Of a DNA stretch of 64,000 nt, positions 38,901 to 48,100 are shown piece after piece. Source of the DNA: Maea johnstoni (Eukaryota > Annelida > Polychaeta > Spionida > Magelonidae). The stretch's first letter is position 1. Each line of letters begins with the position of its first letter. Made by a program: the position numbers and the translations under genes. The stretch covers positions 4,016,195 through 4,080,194 of the forward strand of contig OZ012700.1 of NCBI GenBank assembly GCA_963942565.1, in the 5' to 3' direction. The notes below the pieces were generated by a model that worked only from the letters and a program-made list of their open reading frames with translations, did not search any database and had not been told where the DNA came from.

Positions 38901-41529
38901 TTTACACAGAGGTTCTATTCATTTCTGACCATGTATATAGTACAGATGTTCCCCACCAACCTCCTGCCCTCCTAGACCTGTCAGAGATAAATCCTACTTT
39001 CAATGCCAGGAATCACACACTGGGGGCAGCCTAGCATGCCTCCCAGGCAGGGTTCGACTTTCCCAGGGGTCCAGGGGCTAATGCCCCTAGATTTTGCTGT
39101 GGGCCCCTAGATTTTTCAGACTAGGGGCCCGAAATAGTATGTATTATAACAATATATCCTAATTTGGACCACTAATTTTCATCAAAGGATCTTTTCGGGC
39201 CCCTAGATGAAAATCTAAGTGTCAGACCCTGGCAGGCCATATATTAAATGTCCCTCCTTGTGAATAGATGGCACTGCGGTATACTAGGAGGTCAGTTGGA
39301 AATATGTAATTCACACTAATCTCCCTCACGTGGCAATCATGTGAACTAAATGGTCAACAGTAGGCCATAAGTCCCTATCTAGTATAGGTACAGGCATTTA
39401 TATAAAATACAGTAAAATCAGAATAGATCCTTGTAGCTAGGCTAGGGGCAGCCATGTTCAGGGAGTTCTTATCACTGGTTATGACTAGTTGTAGTTGCTC
39501 TGCAGAAAACATCTGGGTAGTAAGTACTACTTCACATTATTCATTTCTCTACTGATATACTTGTAAGGAAATCTTGAAATGGTTCACTGCATGGCTCAAA
39601 ATTGTACTAATACTCACAGAAATGCAAAGGATGGGATAAGAAGATTACATTTCATAGAATTCTGTTCAATCAGTTATTGCATGCATTGGGACTTATTTAA
39701 GCATGTAGGTGAATAATGACAGCCTAGGACAGAGTACCTGTGCAGCTTGTGGGAACATCCAAGTTGTTCAGCCCTGAAGATATAGAGGGCCTCAGGGAAG
39801 ATCCTTACCATTGGACTGAGTTACCCTCTTTAAATAAAGATTATTATTATTATCATTATTATAATACCTGCAAGACTAACAAGTTGTGAGGCACTCTAGC
39901 GATTGGAGCAAACGCTTGCAATTACTATGAGACAGTTAATGTCTTGAGCCCTAACACACTGAAGATCTGACAAGCTGACAGATACTCCTCTCCTGGATAG
40001 ATTCATAAGCATGCTTAGACTTGCAATATGAACAAGTTTTGTGTTAACTGGCACTTTCCTTAGTGTACCCAGAGACTTCCTACTCTAATAGTCACTCCCT
40101 GGGCTACCAGAAGCTGAATTCAGTCCAAGGTTTAGCTCTATATCAATCCTCAAGGGAGTACACACTTGAGCTGTTTGATAACACACTACAACCCATGAAA
40201 ACTGTGCTGCCATCTATAGTTTGAGAGAAACATTAAACTTAGTTCACAACCAAAATATAGTGGAGAAGGCATTATAACTGAGCTAACTCAGCCTGAGAAC
40301 CAGGCTTCAGCATGCTTTAGTATAGGGATTGAGATCCACTGCAGAGCACTGGTGTATGTTTATAGCCTAGATGTAGGTGTTTGTTGTCAATTCTGAGGGC
40401 GCCAAAATTGAAGCTTTGCAACAAACACCCTCAGTAAGGCTATAAATCTGCACTAATGCTCAGTGGCATATCTTAAATAATGGCTATATAGCAGGTTTGA
40501 CAGATAGAAATATATCTTACAACTCTGTAAAAATAACACAAAAATCATGTTTTATAATGGTTGCTGAGCCGGGACAAAGTCCCGACCCACGGCAATAGGC
40601 CGGGATCTGGTACCGGCTCAGTGCGGTGAACCAGGACCACTTCGAAGCCACAGACACAGCTTCTCACTGAACATGGTGTGTTTTCCGAGCATGGGCAATG
40701 CCATAGGGACGTGCTATAGTATAATCAGTTATAAGACATATGCTGGGCAAGGCAATTCTGGAGACTGGTACACACCAGTATTGCCTCAATTAACTACTCT
40801 GGTACACTTATCTTGCTAGAAAGATTCCATAAATTCTCACACTCAGGGTCTGACACTTAAATTTCAGGCTAGGGGCCCGAAAGGGTATTTTGATAAATTT
40901 ACTGTTTAAAAACAGCATTTCTGTATTATTATACATACTATTTCGGGCCCCTAGTCTGAAAAATCTAGGGGCATATGCGCCCCTTGGAAGGTCTAACCCT
41001 GGTGGCACTATTTAAAAAAATGCCCGTAAGGAACAATTCTGAAAGAAAACAGAATTACAAAATGCTATGTACAATCCTGGTAAGTTCAAGAACTGAGGTT
41101 GTAAGTACCACTACACATATACCCGTAGAAGTTAGAACCATGCCATGACCATGTTTTTAGTCTCCTTTAATTTGGGGGTAAACAGCTATTTGCATTCAAA
41201 CAGCACTGGAGAGCAAGATTAGCTAGGTTCAATAGTAAAATAAGTAAATAACAGTACTGAAGTTGAACGCATCGCCCTCACTAACACTCATTACTCCTTT
41301 TAAGGGCATATGTTTAATGATCACGAGATGTATGCCATTACTTATTATCGCTCACCTGTTCAACAAGAGTCTGTTTGAGTTCAAGGCCCTTCTTTTTGGT
41401 CTGTGTCAGGGACACTGAAATAAAAATGAAATGCAATCCATAAATAAAACATATGAATCGATCTAAATAGAAAACTCCAAACAATGAAGGTGTTTTTGTA
41501 CCTTTCTTATCTCTCTTTGACTTCGGCAT
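29919..41529 (-). CDS. MRTO4: MRTO4, mRNA turnover 4 / 60S ribosome assembly factor
   Basis: Nucleolar P0-like protein that occupies the P-stalk site on pre-60S particles until ribosomal protein P0 replaces it. Coding exons, in order: 41529-41502, 41414-41356, 37843-37740, 37246-37097, 36773-36545, 31482-31356 and 29989-29919. Phases fit throughout, giving 255 aa. Matches to human MRTO4 include [20 protein letters not shown] at the start, then [76 protein letters not shown] and an acidic tail ending SDEEEDE. All introns are GT-AG (donors gtaca, gtgag, gtaagg, gtgag, gtaag, gtaag). The tail is longer than the human one (239 aa in total). Introns 4, 5 and 6 consist largely of transposons, and intron 5 carries a partial second exon 5 (32128-32298). 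It is divergent with the 14-3-3 gene, which starts 662 bp away. Confidence 0.95.
30012..31069. mobile_element. 1058-bp inverted-repeat element in MRTO4 intron 6
   Basis: Left end accgtaaattctcgg and right end gagaatttacggt, flanked by ACAT on both sides (30008-30011 and 31070-31073). The interior carries a tandem duplication: 30190-30540 and 30590-30900 share attgattttagatta, gaaaccggaagta, gtgcggcagcaag and agcagaggaatgacaag. Non-coding. It begins only ~20 bp from the intron 6 acceptor (29990-29991). Confidence 0.82.
31163..31346 (+). mobile_element. TTAA-flanked MITE, copy I, at the intron 6 donor
   Basis: The left ~25 bp are missing; the right TTAA is intact. In the gene's orientation, intron 6 begins gtaagtatg and then enters this element at once. 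Confidence 0.82.
31638..32444 (-). repeat. ~41-bp minisatellite made of the MRTO4 exon 5 end plus its 5' splice site
   Basis: About fifteen units of 39-44 bp. The best units carry, in minus orientation, the last ~21 coding bases of exon 5 followed by the gtaagt donor and intron start. The motif cttaccaatattctacattg recurs at 32124, 32310 and the working exon at 36540; other units vary it to attaccaat or attatcaat. The array continues for three units at 36424-36540, directly against exon 5, on the far side of the inserted 4-kb transposon. Older units are at 31638-31830 and cleaner ones nearer the exon. Confidence 0.85.
32128..32298 (-). CDS. MRTO4: Duplicated partial exon 5 of MRTO4 (candidate cassette exon or pseudo-exon)
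   Basis: A second copy of the last 57 codons of exon 5 ([20 protein letters not shown] through to LTPEQCRIL), about 4.2 kb downstream of the working exon within intron 5. It is fully open. It ends at an intact gtaag donor, and its truncated 5' edge creates a possible acceptor (tttgccccgcag). The 171-nt length is a multiple of three and the frame is compatible with insertion after exon 5, which would add 57 aa. I count eight differences from exon 5. Seven are third-position silent changes; the eighth gives Gly instead of Asp in the [13 protein letters not shown] segment, and human MRTO4 also has Gly there. The first ~19 codons of exon 5 are absent, so it cannot replace exon 5 in frame. It may instead be an assembly duplicate of the other allele. 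Confidence 0.6.
33440..33625 (-). pseudogene. Possible C-terminal remnant of a transposon protein
   Basis: A 61-codon open stretch ends inside the inner edge of the transposon's left arm. It contains [19 protein letters not shown] followed by a charged tail, which has the feel of the C-terminus of an invertebrate transposase-like protein. The upstream part is interrupted by a TTAA-family fragment. No catalytic motif is visible and the identification is weak. Confidence 0.25.
33650..33698 (-). mobile_element. TTAA-flanked MITE, copy J, fragment
   Basis: Last ~50 bp only (ggacgaaagtggccttagca then ttggaagggttaa), inside the core of the 4-kb transposon. Confidence 0.7.
34218..34425 (+). mobile_element. 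tRNA-derived SINE, near full length
   Basis: The head resembles a class II (Ser/Leu-like) tRNA: A box tggctgagtgg at 34230-34240 and B box gggttcaaatcct at 34278-34290. The tail reads caagtgactt, then ggtttggcggtagtttta, then ccagtactccagtttcctcc. The same tail recurs at 4186, 5018, 21207 and 26030. It is inserted in the core of the 4-kb transposon, so it is younger than that element. Confidence 0.8.
34534..35167. mobile_element. Inverted-repeat element with GGGTCCCA ends, nested in the 4-kb transposon
   Basis: The left end gggtcccacatcgag and right end ctccatatgggaccc are imperfect inverted repeats of ~20 bp. The interior repeats the motif gtcgaatgcga many times in both orientations, suggesting a non-autonomous element. 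No coding capacity is seen. Confidence 0.6.
36800..37000 (+). mobile_element. MITE fragments filling MRTO4 intron 4 (includes TTAA copy K)
   Basis: 36800-36850 is an end of the ccagcagggc/ggacaccc family; 36851-37000 is a TTAA-family copy lacking its left quarter and ending ttggaagggttga. Together they occupy about two thirds of the 323-bp intron. Confidence 0.7.
37403..37422. repeat. Poly-C run in MRTO4 intron 3
   Basis: About 20 consecutive C followed by nine A. Confidence 0.9.
37913..38677. mobile_element. CAGGGC/GGACACCC MITE with a nested hAT
   Basis: It begins atggtcttggccagcagggc and ttggacaccc; it ends gacacccag and ttctggctaagaccctggg. It lies in MRTO4 intron 2 and is split by a 438-bp hAT element at 38104-38541. 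Confidence 0.7.
38104..38541. mobile_element. hAT-type MITE with perfect 8-bp target duplication
   Basis: Ends TAGTGGTGGGAC and GTCCCAGCACTA. CTTATTTT is duplicated exactly at 38096-38103 and 38542-38549, the classic hAT signature. The interior is rich in gctcgag and ctcgagt motifs. Non-coding. Confidence 0.88.
38710..38884 (-). mobile_element. TTAA-flanked MITE, copy L
   Basis: Reversed, missing the right-end ~40 bp; the outer end is ttgaaatggtttaa. Confidence 0.75.
39048..39231 (+). mobile_element. CAGGGTTCGAC MITE, copy 2
   Basis: Both ends intact (cagggttcgac, gtcagaccctg). Flanks ccagg and gcagg agree at four of five positions. Confidence 0.8.
39232..40843. other. MRTO4 intron 2, mostly unannotated
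   Basis: 39815-39866 (taaataaagattattattat) looks like a non-LTR retroposon 3' tail of ATT repeats. 40561-40620 is a short GC-rich inverted repeat (gctgagccggga/ccggctcag). A hairpin lies at 40361. Otherwise nothing is recognised. Confidence 0.4.
40361..40444. other. 84-bp hairpin in MRTO4 intron 2
   Basis: tatagcct pairs with aggctata, then ggtgtttgttg with caacaaacacc, then tcaatt with aattga, separated by one symmetrical 7-nt internal loop and a bulge. Size and shape suit a pre-miRNA or a tiny MITE. Confidence 0.45.
40844..41001 (-). mobile_element. CAGGGTTCGAC MITE, copy 3
   Basis: Reversed copy: cagggtctgacactt on the left, tctaaccctg on the right. In MRTO4 intron 2. Confidence 0.78.
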
Positions 41530-42184
41530 GTTTACAGAATCTTGTCAGGCACACGTGTTCAGAACCCGGAAATACATTACTGTAATGTTGAATTGTGGGA
41601 TAGCAATGATGTAATCGTGTAATATTTCGATTAATGAGGTACATTTAATTCTATTCAAAACCATAAGTGATCAACACAGCAAGAGATATGGGTTGGGTTC
41701 TTTTCTTCGGCTACAATTTTCACTAGAAAATAGAGTTTTAAATATATGAGGCCCATTTCAATCTAGAACTGGTGAGCCAGCCGTCAGGTCCCTAGAAACC
41801 TTGACGTCACGAACTCCGTGCATTCGTAAAGTTCGCCCCGTTGAAGAACTGCGGAATCCAAGGGTGGACTACTTCCTCAAATGCAATAGCAATATCCATA
41901 CGCGAACGCTAACGACTCCATAGCTGTCAGTTTACCCTAATCCGTCTCGGTCCTCTCTGTTAACAGTTACTTTTGGTATACTAGGTGAGTCTTTCATCCT
42001 TTTTCATGGAAATCAATGATATTGCAATTACCTATTTCGATTTCCGCCAATGCAGGCATGAATCTCCCACCAACAAGTACGTGCTGCGTCTTCGCCCGTC
42101 CGCCATTTTCCTGGATTTGGAAATACCCTGCTAGATTTTCGGTCCCGCTTCTTCAAATCCTGATTGTTTTCATCTTTCTTCCAG
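41530..42184. promoter_or_regulatory. Bidirectional promoter region between MRTO4 and 14-3-3
   Basis: Only 662 bp separate the MRTO4 ATG (minus) from the 14-3-3 ATG (plus). The interval is free of the repeats that crowd the rest of the window, richer in CG dinucleotides than its surroundings, and contains a likely 14-3-3 5' UTR exon ending ACTAG|gtgagt at 41984. No clear TATA box is visible, as expected for broad housekeeping promoters. Shared control is inferred from arrangement only. Confidence 0.6.
41930..41984 (+). other. YWHAZ: Probable non-coding 5' UTR exon of 14-3-3
   Basis: A strong donor (ctag|gtgagt) at 41984 faces an acceptor (tctttcttccag) at 42173-42184, which opens the coding exon eight bases before the ATG. 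This pair fits a short 5' UTR intron of ~200 bp. The transcription start is not determined; the left edge given is approximate. Confidence 0.55.
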
Positions 42185-42191
42185 CGCCATC

Positions 42192-45100
42192 ATGACCGAG
42201 AAAGAGGACCTGGTGCAAAAGGCCAAGCTCGCCGAGCAGGCAGAACGTTACGATGATATGGCCGCGGCTATGAAGTCTGTAACCGAGTTAAGCGACGAGT
42301 TGAGCAACGAGGAGAGGAACTTGCTGTCAGTGGCTTATAAAAATGTGGTCGGTGCAAGGCGTTCTTCATGGAGGGTCATCTCAAGTATTGAACAGAAAAC
42401 CGAAGGTGCGGAGAGAAAACAACAAATGGCGAAGGAGTACAGGGAGAAAGTGGAACAAGAGCTTCGAGATATCTGTTTGGATGTACTGGTAAGCACCATA
42501 GAAAACTAGACCTTAATTAATCATTCATAAAATCCGAAATTTTACTGTATGTCCACTATTTATGTGTCAATTTTTATTACAAAGTAACTTATTTATCAAT
42601 TATAGTTTTCTTTTATTACTGATTTATTTCATTGGGAACTAGTTGCAGTATGCATGTTGAATCCATCATGTCATGGCTTCCATATAGGAAGTGATCTCAT
42701 GCCCCCGATATTTGCATAAATTATCTGACCTCCCATCCCTTCTAACGCCTATGATATTCATTTGTAGTATTTCTCTTCCACAATCTATTGGCCAAAATGA
42801 ATCCCAGTATACACCTTGAAGAGCAGTGGAAATTATGCATGTCTCGCCCAAATAGAGGCCCCACCCATTTTTGGCCCATTCAGATAATGACCTTCAGAAT
42901 AGAATGCAAATCCAAACGACCAAAGCTGATGTAGTGCTTCTGATATTACCCAGGAAGCGCCTTTTCTACTGGTAGAATTTGGTTAATGGCCACCCTTATA
43001 CAATACCCCTTTGCCTGCAATTGTCAAAGCGTCTTCCACTAGCATGTGGCAACTGTAATATTGACTTGAATGTCTGAGCCCAGCTTGGCTGGACTAGCAG
43101 TAGTCTGGTTGCAAACCTTAGTGGGCAAGTACAATTTATGTTACTAGTCATGTCAGGCCTCTTGCAGTGGGAAAATTTGTAGTCTATAAACTGGCCCTAC
43201 ACTACTCTCATAGATTGTCTGGTCCATGATGCTGAAATCTCAATGAGAATAAAACTGGGCCGAGGCATGATAAACATCCGGTTGCTAATATGTTTGGTGT
43301 ATATATTTGTTGCTTCCGTCTCGCCTGTTATTTCAGTAAAACAAAATCTGAATGTTTCAAATATTGTGTGACTAATGAAGTGCATGCTTAAATTTAATTT
43401 ATACTGGTTTTTTAAATGAAATCTTGATATAAAAGTCAAGTCTCACACATTTATGATTTATAAGTACAATGTAGAAGGTTGTTCACCATTTTACTTGCAT
43501 TACATGCATGTAAAAATTCAGATGAACTCCAACAACGGTGCAAGAAGTTTTGAAAAATAACATTGAACATTTGCTAGTTTAAATATATCACGTACAAATC
43601 CACCATTTTTTTCCCTTCATGAATAACTATTGGTGAGATTCATGCGATATGCATGGGTGCCACAACAGGAAGGGAGGTGCCATTTTGATAAGGGGATCAT
43701 ATCACAGTAGTTGTTTAGTATAAATGGACAAGACTTACAGACTGATAAATAACCACTTTTCCCTGATGAATGGAAAATTGTTTTTGCATCTATCTACAGC
43801 ATACCTCTTTATGATTAGCATTTATCTACAACATATCCAATTCGAAAATTGCTTGGAAAATATTCATATGAATATGAGGGAATTTTCTCCCAGACCAAAA
43901 CAACCAGTATTTAGGCAGTAACTAGTAACTCAAGTGATTTTAGCATTGTGTTATTATTACCACAACAGAAAACAGTGTAGGGCTCAACATAACCTTTTAC
44001 ATGATCTACTTGTAAGTCATAGCCTAGAAGGTCTCAAGCAGGGACTTAGCCAGGATTTAGAAAGTGGGTGTCCACAATTGGCAATAGTTAAAGTCTTGGG
44101 CATCCAATTTTTCGAGGGAGACAACAATATACTCAGATTACAGCCATAAAGATGTATTTACTTAATGAAGTAAAGCATAGTGTGCACATACAATGCCATA
44201 GGAATTATATTGAAAGTTATTTTATGTGCTTGAAATTGACTTTTTTAGAAATTTCTCATTAACATTTTTGAATGTCCTAAAGGATGATTTTTGAGAGTTT
44301 GGGTGTTAAATTGACACCCAGACGCCCTGCTGGCTAAGACTATGGTCTCAAGATTTTTTAGAACATATTCCTCGGGTTGTTTTCCATTGGCAGTCAAAAC
44401 TGTTGCTTCCTGTCAATTTGAAGATTGAACACATTTAATAGCATTGTCAGGAATTCCACCATGTAGTACTTAATCGGATAAACCAGGGGATGTTGGCCGT
44501 GCAGTGTCGTTTGAATTTATGCAAAATCTAAACAAAGATGACAGACTTGTGGGGATTGGGAAGGACTACCACAAAGGGACGCTCAGTTGGCCCTGTAATT
44601 TTTTAGACCAGTGTAGCAAGTGCTTATCTCCTGAACTCGAGGAACACACATTCAGGGTTCAACTATCTCAGGGCATATGTCCCTAGATTTTGCTGTGTGC
44701 CCCTAGATTTTTCAGATTAGGGGCTCGAAATAGTATGTGTAATGACCAGAAATCCTGTTTCTCACTAGTAATCCTTATCAGAAGATAATTAGGGCCCATA
44801 ACTTCAAATCTAAGTGTCGCACAGGGTCTAAGCCAGGATTTGGAAATACAGGGTCAGAGCTGTGAGAGGATTTATGAAAATTTTGATGGTCAATTTGCAA
44901 GGGTAATCACATCAACTCCTTATATTGACAAGCCAAAAACCCCATGGTCTTTTAAACTTGTAGAAAAATTGTAATAGTCATCAATTTTCATGCCAAAACA
45001 CAATGTTATGGTGGGAATCTGTGATGATAAAATCTAGGGTAGATTTTGTGAACATATGTGATGGTCCCAGGCAGAGTTTTTGAAATGCTGTTCTAAAAAG

Positions 45101-48100
45101 AGCAAATACCAAGTCTCTGCCTCTCAAGATTTAGCTATTTCGCTACTTCAAACCTTATACCACCTAGGTAAACTTTATATTACCAATACAGCACCTTTAC
45201 ACTTACGCCATGAAGCTTGTCTGTTGGGAAAATATTTGGCTTTTATCTGGAAAAATGTTATAACGGAAAATTCTTTTTAGAAATTTGGCCTGTCTGTAAA
45301 GTATTTGTGCAGGAAACTGTCTGTCCAAAAGACAGGCTGCACAGGTCCTGGCTAAGCCACTGTTTGTAACTTCCCAAGACCATCACCAACTTAGTGCTTC
45401 CCTTAGTTCAAAGGCGTATCATATGCTGCAATGCATTTGTAGTCTAGGCCAGCAGGGCATCATAACTCCCAGACCCTCTAAATGTTTCCTTCTGGACACC
45501 CATTTTTTGCATGTAATTTCTTTAATTATCAATATAAAGCTCTAAAGTCTAAAGGATTGAATTTCTGTCACATCATTATTATACATTTTTCATAACATTG
45601 TAAATATATAATGTGAGTGTTATTATGCCTTCTTTCACTTAGCAAATACATATTGGCAGTTGGAATCTTGATATATTGTTGTTTCCCTTGAAAAGTCGGA
45701 CCCAAAATTTATAGAAAAGCCTCTGTTGGGCACACATTTTCTAACTCCTGGCTTGGACCCTGTTGCAAGGAGTAAATTATTTTGAACAGGACATTTTTTT
45801 TTACATTTTTATAATCCAGTCATGTTCATTACCAGGTTTTAAAAACTAGGTACCCAAAGACGGCTTTTTTGCTAAGATTATGTTGCATTTTATCGTTATA
45901 CAATGTCATTTATATTGAGGTGAAAGTGTTTCAATTGAATATGATGAAAATGACTTTTTGAGAGATAACTGGTGTCCCAAGGAGTGCATTTTGAGGGTCC
46001 GGGTGTCCACCAGATGCCCTGCTGGCTGAGACCATGACTCCAGTCATCCAATGTAATCTTGAATCCAGCTGCTGATCATTGTCTAATTCTAGCTACCTGT
46101 ATTATAATATTTCCATCTTTGAACATTTGAGTAATTGCGCTTTTTCTCTTTTACAGGAATTGTTAGATAAGTTCCTGATCGCAAAGGCAACAGCTGCTGA
46201 GAGTAAAGTTTTTTATCTCAAGATGAAAGGCGATTATTTTAGGTATTTAGCAGAAGTGGCTGTAAAAGATAACGAGCGTGAGTATTGTCATTGTTATATC
46301 ACTATTCTAATACTCTTTATTTCAAGTAAATTTTTTCTTCAAGCTCTCCATGTAACTGAAACCAAATTTGGTATGAAACAAACCACTCCACACAGTTCAG
46401 ATATGCCTATTTTTTTGATTCTTTGTCTGAAATGTTAGCCTAGGCATCCAACTTGTTTCTAGAATATGAACCAGTTTTTTTTGAACCGAAGCTAATGGAT
46501 TGTTATGGTTACCATCTCCTACAGTACTAACTACTATCACAGTATCACCATTTTGAAATTTTATTTGAAATCAAGTTTATGTCAATATCATGAATGAGAT
46601 TTCAGATATCTTCAAAATGATGGAGGCGGTTTCACCCTAGGAGATTGTTACTATAGTAATGTTTTAGAAATGATGAGGAGGAAAATTATTTCTTGCATTT
46701 CGGCAACTTTGTACAAATGCATGTGGTTTTAACTCTTCTCTTCCAAATTCTAACTACATGTTTTTATCAGAAGTCGGCAAGATTGAGAGATTTGAAATTA
46801 AGCTTGTATTTAAAGAGATATAAAGCATAGTTCCTACTATTTCCTGTGGGCGCCATAGTTTTTCTTTGCTAGCTTGTGTGCCCATCAGAAAAAATAAAGG
46901 GCAATCCATGCCCTAGAAGCAGGTCTATTATACAGAGGTCCTTTCCTCACCAGTCACCAGGTGCACTTTCTGTGCCAAACGAGTAATATTGTTTTGCCTT
47001 GTCACAGATATGAATTTTGATTTGATAATGGAAAAAAATGTTAATTTTTAGATTTGATGCGTTTTGATTTCATGTCTTTAGACAAATTGTTGAAATTACC
47101 AACAGTGATCTATGACCCGCACAGTCAAGACATGACTCAGTTTCGAATTCATTTGTATAATTCTGTTAAGGTTCTTTTAGTTATAATTATTTCAAAGATA
47201 TGAATTATTGCGAGGACAGGCCATGGGCAGTATTAACTTAATACTATTAAGTTTACATTTGATCTTACCAAGATAACTGAAATTGAATTTGTAATTTTGT
47301 ATAATGATTTTTCTCTCAAATATCCAAAATTTCCATATCTTAAAAGAGTTTCAATCTGATACATGTTAGATCTATTTGATGACAGCCATATAGCTATTTC
47401 AGTGTTCATTAGGATTTCATTATATTTACTATATTTGATATGCGTAATTGCTTATAAATTAGAATTTCATTTATATTGCATTCCTCCTATTAAACACTTA
47501 TAACCATGGCTAAGTAGAAATTCTTATTATATTTGTATTATTTATTGGTTGTTCCCTAGTATTTGAGATATCGATACAGCTGGTTCCAATTCAATTAGCA
47601 CTCTAGCAGTGTTTATCTCAGAAGTATTATTCTGCTTGCCTGGGTGTCTGGAAATAGTTCAGGTATTCTGGATTGCCCTAAGATTGTGGGTGGTCACAAG
47701 GTTCATAGTCAACCATGTTTACATCACTGCTCTCCACAGCAATTCTAGGTTTAGTGGTGAAGATGGGTTCAGCACTTAGCTTAGACTACTGAATCGTAGA
47801 GATTCATGTTGCTAGAGATGCAGCTTTTCAAAGGCCAGATTCTTATTATTTTTTTATTCAGTATCTAAGCTGTGTGGGAAGTTACCGGTGAAAGCGAAGG
47901 TCAAGGATGGAAGTGAACTGAATATCTGATTATCTGTGTACATTTGTACATTTATTTTATCATGTCACTTGGATATTACTAAGTGCACATTTCTCAATCT
48001 CTTGATTGCTTAGCTATAATCACACATTTCACACGCTGTAAATTACATATGATTAACTAATTTTAAAAATGCAGTCTTTTGCACTGCCATGTGAATTATA

